Made by a program: the position numbers and the translations under genes | Notes under the pieces: model-generated | Told to the model about the DNA's origin: nothing | What the model saw: the letters and a program-made list of their open reading frames with translations, nothing else | Databases searched by the model: none | Assembly (NCBI GenBank): GCA_031292775.1 | Contig: JARLGN010000497.1 | Location: 1 to 52,028 of the forward strand | Source of the DNA: Acidobacteriota bacterium | GTDB taxonomy: Bacteria; Acidobacteriota; Terriglobia; UBA7540 | DNA: 52,028 bases | Direction of reading: 5' to 3' | Shown here: positions 28,461 through 38,365 of the stretch, in pieces | Layout of the letters: every line of letters starts with the position of its first letter | How positions within the stretch are numbered: the stretch's first letter is position 1

Positions 28461-28624
28461 GGTTTCAAAGCGCTGGCCTCCCTCGTGGTGACGAAAGTTC
28501 CAGCGGGCAGGAGGTGCGGGCGATGCAATCGCTCCTGGCCGTTTCACGTCGCAAATTCCCCGGACTACTCAGCACGGCAGGCTTGTTTCGGGTTACTGCG
28601 ACAGTTGAGTAGTCGGGTTATCAC

Positions 28625-30292
28625 CTATTTGAACCCGGCGCCTTCGACAATCGTCACGGTACGGTCGGCGGCGACATTCTTCAGTTCCTGTACAATCCCG
28701 GAAGGCCAGTGAATTTCCACGCGATCTGCTGTTTTGTGTGGACCCAAACCGAAATGAGTCGGTCCAGCGCTCGATGACGCGTATCCCGTCGTAAAAGCAA
28801 CATGATTGTACTGCGTCAATTCGCCTGCCACGACTTTGATTCTTGCGCCGATGCCGTCGCGATTGCTTTTGGTTCCTTGCAGCTTGAAAGCCAGCCAGTG
28901 ATTCTCGCCGGGGCTGTCGTTGATCCAGATTTCCGCCGGCGCGCTGAGAGCGCTGGTCACGACGTCGAGCTTTCCATCGCCATTGAGATCGCCAACCGCC
29001 GATCCACGGTGCCGTTTGCGCGCCTCGGCGGCAAGGCCGGCTTCCGCGGTGAGCGCCCGGAATTTGAATCCCCCCAGATTCTGGAATACAGTATTGTGCT
29101 GGTCCATCGGCATATCGGGCCTTGAGACGCCCTCGACGTGTCCACCCGTGACGAACAAGTCCTTCCAACCATCGTTATCGAAATCGGCGAGCGTCGGCGA
29201 ATAACCCGCCATCTGCTGGCTCAGGCGAGCCATGCCGCTCGAAACTGTCACGTCGTCGAACCCGCCGCCTAAATTGCGAAACAGCGGAAAAGTCTGATAA
29301 TTGAGTGCCACGAAAGCGATATCCGGCAAGCCGTCATTATCAATATCGCGGAAGTCTACGCCCATCCCCGAGATGAATTGGCCGTTCGCCGTCAGCGCGA
29401 CGCCCGCTTCGAAAGCCACCTCCTCGAATTTTCCGCCGCCCTTGTTATGGAACAGCCAGTTACACATCGTGTCGTTCGTTACGAACAAATCCAGCCAGCC
29501 ATCGAGATCGTAGTCCGCAACGCCCACGCCCATGCCTTTTCCCGGATGCGCGCGAAGTCCCCATTCCACGGAAACGTCGCGGAACGTTCCGTCGCCGTTG
29601 TTAAGGAAAAGTTGGTTGGGTGTGGTCTTGTAGAACTTTGGATGGCAATAGTCGCGTACGCCGGGCTGAACATAGCATGGGGGTTCGGTTCCGACATCCC
29701 AAGCGAAGTAATTGAGGACGAACAAATCGAGCAAGCCATCGTTGTTGACATCGAGCCAGGCTCCGCCCACTGACCATAGCGGACCAAACTCTGAATCGTG
29801 GGTCACCAGCCCCGCTTTCTCCGTAACATCCGTGAATGTACCGTCACCGTTATTGTGATAGAGATGGTTCGCGTGAACGCCGCCAACGAACAGGTCCAGA
29901 TTGCCGTCGTTGTCGTAATCGCCGACGGCGACGCCGTTCGAGAAGCCGGCGCCCGCAAGCCCCGCTTTCTCGGTAACGTCCCTGAAATTTCCTTTGCCAT
30001 CGTTTTCGAAGAGCCGATTCGAGTATTTGGGCGAAGTTTTGATCAGGGAATGAATGTCAGCCCCATTCGCGAAAAAAATGTCGAGATGGCCGTCGTTGTT
30101 GTAATCAAACAGGCCAACGCCGCCCGCCATCGTTTCCGGAGCGTGCCGTTCCGGCGTTTCGCAGCTATCGAGCTGGAAATCAATCGGACGGTAAGTGAAG
30201 TGGATGGGTGAGGCTGGGGCTTCCCCCCTCGAGCGTATCGCTCCCGCGGCCATCAAGAAGGTCAAGAATTCGCGCCGTTGCATCGGATCCAA
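28625..30292 (-). CDS. CRTAC1/ASPIC-UnbV family protein with FG-GAP (VCBS-like) repeats
   Basis: Repeats GVGLFDYNNDGHLDIFFANG, GVAVGDYDNDGNLDLFVGG, GSAVGDLNGDGKLDVVTSA; C-terminal GLGPHKTADRVEIHWPSGIVQEL (ASPIC/UnbV). Confidence 0.9.
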   Translation of the reverse strand: MDPMQRREFLTFLMAAGAIRSRGEAPASPIHFTYRPIDFQLDSCETPERHAPETMAGGVGLFDYNNDGHLDIFFANGADIHSLIKTSPKYSNRLFENDGKGNFRDVTEKAGLAGAGFSNGVAVGDYDNDGNLDLFVGGVHANHLYHNNGDGTFTDVTEKAGLVTHDSEFGPLWSVGGAWLDVNNDGLLDLFVLNYFAWDVGTEPPCYVQPGVRDYCHPKFYKTTPNQLFLNNGDGTFRDVSVEWGLRAHPGKGMGVGVADYDLDGWLDLFVTNDTMCNWLFHNKGGGKFEEVAFEAGVALTANGQFISGMGVDFRDIDNDGLPDIAFVALNYQTFPLFRNLGGGFDDVTVSSGMARLSQQMAGYSPTLADFDNDGWKDLFVTGGHVEGVSRPDMPMDQHNTVFQNLGGFKFRALTAEAGLAAEARKRHRGSAVGDLNGDGKLDVVTSALSAPAEIWINDSPGENHWLAFKLQGTKSNRDGIGARIKVVAGELTQYNHVAFTTGYASSSAGPTHFGLGPHKTADRVEIHWPSGIVQELKNVAADRTVTIVEGAGFK

Positions 30293-31116
30293 TCAGTGTT
30301 TCCCAACTTCAGGGACGGCAGAGGTTCGATCAGGCTTCGTGCCCTTCTTCGCTCCGCCGCGTTATTCTACCATGTACCACACGCGAATTTTGAGGGCTCT
30401 CGCGTGGTATTTTGGCGCGTAGTTCTCCAGAAAAATACGACGGAAATCCTCTAGACTGGCAGGGTGAAGATTGATAGGGGGAGATGTTGGACTTTCGGCG
30501 AGCAGCGATGTCGCAGGTCGAGTGGGGGCCCAGCGTGGAGGCCGCCAATGGCACGAGACAGAATGTCAATGGAGGAAAGCTGGAGGACAACATCCTGGTG
30601 CAAGAAATCGATCGGAGCTACGCTGACCTGACCGGGGTTTTCTGTTCCAGATGAAATGAGAGAGAATTCACCTGGGGAGGAAGACCGATCATGGCAAACC
30701 AAGCCCCCCACACAAAATGGTGCCTGCCGTCGAGGTGGACATCGGGCCGTGAGGTTCGGCGGGCCGACGTATCATCTGGGTTAATTCGTACTCGCGACGA
30801 TCACGATGACGATCGCTGGCGTCCTCCAGACCATTGCCAGTTGACCCTAATCCAGCAACCCTAGCACGCCACGATAGTGAGGACTGTCGCTGGACTGGTG
30901 CATGAGGTATAGACTCGCCCCGCCCGGCGACAGACCTGCGAACGATTTTCCAGTTTCTCGAACGGCCTTATTACGGATCTGAACTATGCTGTGTCAAAAC
31001 TGTACTGAACTCATACAGGAAATGCAAGATTTGCAAGGCACGCAATTCATTGTCCAATTTGGGCGAGCACGCGGTCACTGGGCTAAGTTGTTGTGTATCT
31101 TATTGTTTCTTAAGGT

Positions 31117-31191
31117 TGGTAGCGCTACCGGGAATCGAACCCGGGTTTTCAGATTGAGAATCTGACGTCCTAACCCCTAGACGATAGCGCC
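31117..31191 (-). tRNA. tRNA-Glu (anticodon CUC), CCA encoded
   Basis: Reverse complement GGCGCTATCGTCTAGGGGTTAGGACGTCAGATTCTCAATCTGAAAACCCGGGTTCGATTCCCGGTAGCGCTACCA; cloverleaf folds, anticodon loop TTCTCAA. Confidence 0.95.
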
Positions 31192-31386
31192 ACGGAGGCA
31201 AGTAATTCTTCTAACACCCGCTCGCCAGGATTGTCAAGGCGCGCAGGCTAATTTGACGTAAAGGCGGCCGTTACGCCGCCATGTGGCGAGGGAGACCCGC
31301 CGCTACAGAACCCAAAGAATACCCTAACCGCCGTGCCTTTGCCGCCCCGTCATGCCCGATCACAGGGGGAACGCCCGGGGCACGTC

Positions 31387-32751
31387 TCAGTACTTGGTGG
31401 TAGAGGCAAAATTAAAGTCGCGGATTTTCGCTGCTGGCACCACCATTTCAAACGACTCTTCCCCAGCGGTGCGTTGTGGGGGGCTCATCATTTCCACCTG
31501 GCCCAACATATCCACCAAGCTTTGGTTGAAGCGCAGATTTCTTACGCCCTGCTTCACCTGCCCGTCTTCAATCCAGAAGGTCCCGTCCCGCGTCATGCCG
31601 GTCAGTATCTTCTTGTAGGGATCCACTTCCCGAATGTACCAAAAACGGGTCACCAGCATGCCGCGATCAATGGACTTAATCATGTCGTCCACACTCGAGC
31701 GATCGCCGTCCATGACGATGTTAAGAGGAGCTTCCGCGTACTCGTTGGGCAAAGGGAATCCGTGGCCGGTGGGCTGCATTCCCAATTTGTGGGCCGTCTG
31801 GCGAGAGTAGACCAGGTTCTTTACCTCACCCTTTTCGACAATCGGCACGCGCTGCCGGGGAATTCCCTCGCCGTCGAAGGGTGCGCCCGTCTGCAAAGGG
31901 TGGAAAGCATCATCACGAAAGTTGATGTTTTCTCCGAACACTTTTTGGCCCACGCGGCCGGTCAGGCAACTGCGCTGCTCATGCACGGCCAGACCGCTGA
32001 AATCAAAAATCATAAAGCCCAAAAGGTCGAGCATCGCCGCGGGCTCCAGGATCACGGTGTAGCGCCCCGGCACAACCTCTCGTGGGTCGCGGCTGCCGAG
32101 GGCCTTCTGCGCAGCGCGCTCCGCCAACTCCTGGGGTTCCAGCTCCATCCAGTAAGGCGCGGTCCTCTTCGCCCAACCGGAGCTGGAATCGCTCATCATG
32201 GTTACAGAAAACTCCGACATGGTTTCTTCGTGGTAAGCTTTCATGCCGCGGGAGTTGAAAATGCCATAAGCCGATGCACCGTTTGAAAACACCCCCGCTG
32301 CCGTAAGACCATCTTTTTCCGCGCGTTCCACCACTTGGGCGACAGTCTCCGCGCGCGTCTGCGGGGTCAGTTGCGCCGTCTCGTTGAAGAATCGATTGAG
32401 CGAGCGATAGGTCTGAGGACCCGGCATCGGTAGCAATAGCGGTTCGGGCGGTTGCAAACGCGTCAGCATCAAAGCGTTCTCGCAGAGCTGGCGGATGGAG
32501 GCTTCGTCAAACTTGTTGGTGCTGGCTCGCGCCATGCGCCCTTCGCTAACCAGCCGGATGGAAAGCGATGAGCTCTCTTCCGCCACATTCTGGTGAATCG
32601 CGTTATTGGCGAAGCGGGTGAGGGCATAAGAGGTTGAGGAGACCGTGGCCTCGGTTTCATCGGCCGTGGAATACTTCAGGACTTTGTCGAAAACTTCTTC
32701 CGCGCGTTGTCTAGTCAGGTTCATTGAGTCATTTAGCCGTTTAGCATGCAA
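31387..32751 (-). CDS. TldD/PmbA family metalloprotease-like protein (TldE/PmbA-like partner)
   Basis: 454 aa; TAAGVFSNGASAYGIFNSRGMKAYHEETMSEFSVTMM; FDFSGLAVHEQRSCLTGRVGQKVFGENINFRDDA. Confidence 0.8.
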   Translation of the reverse strand: MHAKRLNDSMNLTRQRAEEVFDKVLKYSTADETEATVSSTSYALTRFANNAIHQNVAEESSSLSIRLVSEGRMARASTNKFDEASIRQLCENALMLTRLQPPEPLLLPMPGPQTYRSLNRFFNETAQLTPQTRAETVAQVVERAEKDGLTAAGVFSNGASAYGIFNSRGMKAYHEETMSEFSVTMMSDSSSGWAKRTAPYWMELEPQELAERAAQKALGSRDPREVVPGRYTVILEPAAMLDLLGFMIFDFSGLAVHEQRSCLTGRVGQKVFGENINFRDDAFHPLQTGAPFDGEGIPRQRVPIVEKGEVKNLVYSRQTAHKLGMQPTGHGFPLPNEYAEAPLNIVMDGDRSSVDDMIKSIDRGMLVTRFWYIREVDPYKKILTGMTRDGTFWIEDGQVKQGVRNLRFNQSLVDMLGQVEMMSPPQRTAGEESFEMVVPAAKIRDFNFASTTKY

Positions 32752-32752
32752 C

Positions 32753-32827
32753 GACGAAATTAGAAAATCGAAACTCGAAATTCGTGGACCTGCATCGAAT
32801 TTCGATTTTCCAGTTTCGAGTTTCGCT
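32753..32827. repeat. Paired inverted heptamer arrays (NNNGAAA ... TTTCNNN)
   Basis: GACGAAA|TTAGAAA|ATCGAAA|CTCGAAA|TTCGTGG (32753-32787), then ATCGAAT|TTTCGAT|TTTCCAG|TTTCGAG|TTTCGCT (32793-32827); TCGAAATTCG/CGAATTTCGA inverted core. Confidence 0.8.
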
Positions 32828-32829
32828 CT

Positions 32830-34287
32830 TTACTCCGGGTACGCCACTCCCACCTGCACCTTGCGGAAGCGTGCTGGTGAGGCTCCATGGCCCGTGCCCA
32901 TGGTTTGCATCGGCTGTCCCTTACCGCAATTGGGCGTTCCCCACAGCGTCCAGTAATCGGGGCCGCAAATGGCGTCGCAGGAATTCCAAAAGTCGGTGGT
33001 AATGCCGCCGTAGCTGGGGTTCTTCAGCATGCGGGTCTTCTTACCCCCGCGAATCTCCCATCCGATTTCGGTGCCAAACTGAAAGTTGTAGCGGCGGTCG
33101 TCGATGGACCAACTCCGGTTGGTCTCCATATAAATGCCATTGTCGGTATCGGCAATCAGGTCTTCCGGCTTCCAGGTTCCGGGGAGAATGCTGACGTTCG
33201 TCATGCGAATTAGTGGGATGCGATTCCAGCTTTCCGCGCGCATGGCGCCGCTCGACCGTTTCAAGCCGACGGTGGAAGCGGTCTCGCGTGAGCTCAGGTA
33301 ACCCACGAACAGGCCGTCCTTGATGATGGGCGTGCATTGGGCGGGAACGCCTTCGTCGTCGTAAGCAAAAGTGCCCAGCCCGGGGCCATGTGCAGGAGTG
33401 GCGTCAGCGACCACGTTGACAATGTCGGAGGCATATTTGAGCGTGCCCAGCTTATCAATGGTCAGGAAGCTCATCCCGGCGAAGTTGGCCTCAGTGCCCA
33501 ACACGCGGTCCAGTTCAATGGGGTGGCCGATGGACTCGTGAATCTGCAAGCCCAATTGCGAGCTGTCGAGAATAATGTCCTTCTCACCTACGGGGCATTG
33601 ATCAGCCTTGTGCAATGCCACCGACTCCTCAGCCACGCGGCGCGCGTTCTCCACCAAGTCGAGTTCCTGCACCAGCTCATAACCTTTATTCTGATACTGA
33701 CCGCCGAAGGAATTCGGATAGGAGCGCCGCTGGATCTCAGTGCCGGCAAAGGAAGTGGCCACATATCCCGTGCCTGTTTGGGTCTTCAGTTGATAGATTT
33801 CTGATCCCAGGCTGGAAAGGAAAAGTTGCTCGACGCGGCGGAAGTCCATGGCGGCCTCGGCCAAGGTCACCCCCGGCACACTGCGCAGTTCCGCGTCGAT
33901 CTTCAGCATGAGTTCCAGGCAAGACGATGTGGGGACGGAAAACGGATCGATGCGGCAAGGCGCCGCCCAGTGATCGACGATCTTTTTTTCCGGAACAAGA
34001 TGAATCTTATGTTTCTTGGTCAGGGCGCTGGCAAGTGCGATCTCCACGGCCAAAGCCGCCGCCCGATCGACGTCGGCGTGGGTCATCATATCGGTGGAAG
34101 CAAAACCCCACCCTCCCCCGGCAATAACACGGATGCCCAATCCCAGGGACTGCGACTCCCTTACCTGGGAAATTTGCCCATTTTTGGTGGAAAGGTAGCG
34201 CTGGCGGGTATCAAGGACCCTTACCTCGGCGTATGTGGCCCCGCGAGCAACCGCGGTGTCCAACGCCCACGTAGCGAATTCTTTCAT
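32830..34287 (-). CDS. tldD: TldD metalloprotease
   Basis: 485 aa; HESIGHPIELDRVLGTEANFAG zinc motif; YNFQFGTEIGWEIRGGKKTRMLKNPSYGG. Confidence 0.9.
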   Translation of the reverse strand: MKEFATWALDTAVARGATYAEVRVLDTRQRYLSTKNGQISQVRESQSLGLGIRVIAGGGWGFASTDMMTHADVDRAAALAVEIALASALTKKHKIHLVPEKKIVDHWAAPCRIDPFSVPTSSCLELMLKIDAELRSVPGVTLAEAAMDFRRVEQLFLSSLGSEIYQLKTQTGTGYVATSFAGTEIQRRSYPNSFGGQYQNKGYELVQELDLVENARRVAEESVALHKADQCPVGEKDIILDSSQLGLQIHESIGHPIELDRVLGTEANFAGMSFLTIDKLGTLKYASDIVNVVADATPAHGPGLGTFAYDDEGVPAQCTPIIKDGLFVGYLSSRETASTVGLKRSSGAMRAESWNRIPLIRMTNVSILPGTWKPEDLIADTDNGIYMETNRSWSIDDRRYNFQFGTEIGWEIRGGKKTRMLKNPSYGGITTDFWNSCDAICGPDYWTLWGTPNCGKGQPMQTMGTGHGASPARFRKVQVGVAYPE

Positions 34288-34289
34288 AA

Positions 34290-34324
34290 TTTAGCTATCA
34301 GCTCTCAACAATCAGCTCTCAACT
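34290..34324. repeat. Heptamer array immediately upstream of tldD start
   Basis: TTTAGCT|ATCAGCT|CTCAACA|ATCAGCT|CTCAACT. Confidence 0.75.
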
Positions 34325-34415
34325 ACACGAAACGCCGGGCATTAGCCCGTACGGATTCAAATGATGACGTCACTTCCGGCGATCAGCCGCCAACCCGCCC
34401 CTTTCGGTAGAAGTC

Positions 34416-34450
34416 CTGGCTGAAAGCTGATCGCCGATAGCTGAAAACTG
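34416..34450. repeat. Heptamer array immediately downstream of ahcY stop
   Basis: CTGGCTG|AAAGCTG|ATCGCCG|ATAGCTG|AAAACTG; related in inverted orientation to the array at 34290. Confidence 0.65.
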
Positions 34451-34455
34451 TTTTT

Positions 34456-35730
<1,275 letters not shown>

Positions 35731-36885
35731 TTATAGTCCAGCCTCTTTCTTCAGGATTGCAGCCTTGTCGGTCTTCTCCCACGTGAAGTCGGGGTCAGGA
35801 CGGCCAAAGTGGCCATAAGCCGCGGTTTTCTTGTAAATGGGTCGCAGCAGGTTGAGCGAGTCAATAATCCCTTGCGGCGTTAATTTAAAGTGCTTGCGAA
35901 TCAGGCTTTCGAGTTGGGATTGGGCGATGCGGCCAGTGCCAAAAGTGTCAACCATGACGGAAACAGGTTCGGCAACACCGATGGCATAAGCAAGCTGCAC
36001 TTCTGCATGGTCGGCAATCCCCGCCGCCACAATGTTCTTGGCAATGTAGCGCGCCATGTACGCTGCCGAGCGATCGACCTTCGTTGGATCCTTCCCGGAA
36101 AAAGCTCCGCCGCCATGATGGGCCGTGCCGCCGTAGGAGTCCACGATGATCTTGCGCCCGGTGAGGCCGGAGTCGCCGACGGGCCCGCCGGTAACAAAAC
36201 GTCCGGTGGGATTGATGTGGTACTTGGTCTTGGCGTCAAGCAAATGGGCCGGGATGACTGGCTTAATGACACACTCCAGCACCCCTTCGCGCAGGGTTTC
36301 GGTGCTGACGCTTGCCGAATGCTGGGTGGAAACAACCACCGCATCCACGCGCACGGGCCGGTTGCCATCGTACTCAACGGTAACTTGTGATTTGCCGTCC
36401 GGACGCACGAAATCGAGGATCCCTTCGCGCCGCACTTCCGCCAGGCGCAAGCAGAGCTTGTGCGCCGTCATGATGGGGAACGGCATCAACTCTTCCGTCT
36501 CGTTACACGCATATCCGAACATCAGCCCCTGGTCACCTGCTCCACCCGGGTTCACACCCTGGCTGATGTCAGGACTCTGGCGCGTCAGGTTGACGATGAC
36601 CTTGCAATTTTCAGAGGTGAAGCCGCCGGCGGGATCGGTGTAACCAATTCCCAGCACGGTTTCACGAACGAGCTTTTCGATATCGGGTTTGGCCGACGTT
36701 GTGATCTCGCCCGCAACATAAACGGACTGGTCCTTCACCATGGATTCGCAAGCCACACGTCCGCGAGGATCGGCGGCAAGGACGGCATCGAGGACGGCGT
36801 CTGAAATCTGATCGCAAATTTTGTCGGGGTGTCCTTCAGTTACGGATTCGGAGGTAAACAGATAATTACTTTTCGGCTCGCTCAA
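35731..36885 (-). CDS. metK: S-adenosylmethionine synthase
   Basis: 384 aa; [51 protein letters not shown]. Confidence 0.97.
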   Translation of the reverse strand: MSEPKSNYLFTSESVTEGHPDKICDQISDAVLDAVLAADPRGRVACESMVKDQSVYVAGEITTSAKPDIEKLVRETVLGIGYTDPAGGFTSENCKVIVNLTRQSPDISQGVNPGGAGDQGLMFGYACNETEELMPFPIMTAHKLCLRLAEVRREGILDFVRPDGKSQVTVEYDGNRPVRVDAVVVSTQHSASVSTETLREGVLECVIKPVIPAHLLDAKTKYHINPTGRFVTGGPVGDSGLTGRKIIVDSYGGTAHHGGGAFSGKDPTKVDRSAAYMARYIAKNIVAAGIADHAEVQLAYAIGVAEPVSVMVDTFGTGRIAQSQLESLIRKHFKLTPQGIIDSLNLLRPIYKKTAAYGHFGRPDPDFTWEKTDKAAILKKEAGL

Positions 36886-37116
36886 TCAAGAGCCTCCTTC
36901 TAGTCAATTAGGAATTTTAGGGTCGGCACAAAAATCCAACGTAACATAGGCAAAACGAAAGTGTCAACGAATTCGAACCGTTATGGGCCTGAGTGAGCCG
37001 ATCGGTCGGAATCAGGGTGCGAATGGCTCGGATGGGCAGCCGAAGCGAGCAAGCACCACAGCGTTAAATTCCACGATGCCATCAATAAACGGTAAAAGAG
37101 TCGCATACCAGGACAT

Positions 37117-38227
37117 TTATGAACTGGCTTTAGCCCCCCGCCGCTGCGAGAGCAGGTAGGATTTGATGAACGGATCCAAGTCACCATTGAGCACACGGTC
37201 CGCATCGCCAACTTCAAATTTGGTCCGATGGTCCTTCACCAATCGGTACGGGTGCAAGACGTAAGAGCGAATCTGGCTGCCAAAGTCGATGTCGGCCTTG
37301 GACGCCTCAAGCTTGTCAGAAACCTGCCGGCGCCGCCGCAGTTCAAGTTCGTAAAGGCGTGACCGAAGCATCTTCATCGCCACTTCGCGATTGCGATGCT
37401 GCGAGCGTTCATTCTGGCACGAGGCCACGGTACCGGTGGGAATGTGCGTGATGCGCACCGCCGAATCCGTGGTGTTGACGTGCTGCCCACCCTTGCCGGA
37501 GGAGCGGTAAGTATCCGTCCGCAGGTCCTCAGGCTTAATATCGATGGTAATGGAATCATCGATTTCGGGACTGACGAAGACTGACGCAAAAGAGGTGTGC
37601 CGCCGTTGCGCGGCATCAAAGGGTGAAATGCGAACCAGGCGGTGCACGCCGCTTTCACCGTGCAGCAGACCATACGCATATTCGCCCGTCACCGTAAAAG
37701 TGGCGGATTTCAAGCCGGCTTCATCACCCGACTGGTAATCATTCATGGTGATTTTAAAACCGCGGGTTTCCGCCCAGCGCTGGTACATGCGCAGCAACAT
37801 TTCGCCCCAATCTTGCGATTCCGTGCCACCCGCGCCGGGGTGAATCGTCATGATGGCGTTCAGGTGATCGTTGTCACCGCCTAAAAGCGATTCCGTTTCG
37901 AGCAGGTCCACCTCCTGGCGGAGCTTGTCGAGCTCGACGCGCAGTTCGGAGTCAATGTTCTCCCCTTCGCGCGAGAGCTCGTAATACGCTTCCATGTCGG
38001 CAAGACGGCGGGCCAACTTCTCGTCCGCATCCAGGGTTTCCGTCAGCCGCTTCCGGGCGGTCAGAATCCTCTGCGATGCTTCCTGATCCTGCCAGAATTG
38101 GGGTTCGGCGATTTGTACTTCGAGGGAGTCCAGTTCCTTGCGGCGTTGAGGAGCGTCAAAGAAAACTCCGAATGTCAGATGATCGCTTCTTGAGTTCGTC
38201 GAATTCGCGTTGTAGTTCTTCGGTCAC
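37117..38227 (-). CDS. prfB: Peptide chain release factor 2, with programmed +1 frameshift
   Basis: GTG start 38227 with AAGGAG upstream; VTEELQREFDELKKRSSDIRSFL then CTT-TGA-C (CTT 38161-38159, TGA 38158-38156); +1 frame DAPQRRKELDSLEVQIAEPQFWQDQEASQRI... into ORF 37117..38016; HPGAGGTESQDW GGQ-containing protein. Confidence 0.95.
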
Positions 38228-38365
38228 AGGTACTCCTTAAAGAAAGTATGTAGCGGTTCTTCATTACACTCGCGCTCCCAAATTCCGGGACAGGCGCCCG
38301 ACGTTCTCTCCGATTCCCAGCCATTGCACGGGAAAAGTCGCAGACTTCAAAAACGGAAGTCCGCG

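Noticed and set aside
28625-30292. CRTAC1-like FG-GAP protein as part of the GlcNAc locus
   Set aside because: Opposite strand and a very common family in this kind of genome; no specific functional link seen.
36886-37116. SAM or SAH riboswitch upstream of metK/ahcY
   Set aside because: Looked in the leader and between the genes (which abut); no recognisable conserved core could be read. A covariance-model scan would be decisive.
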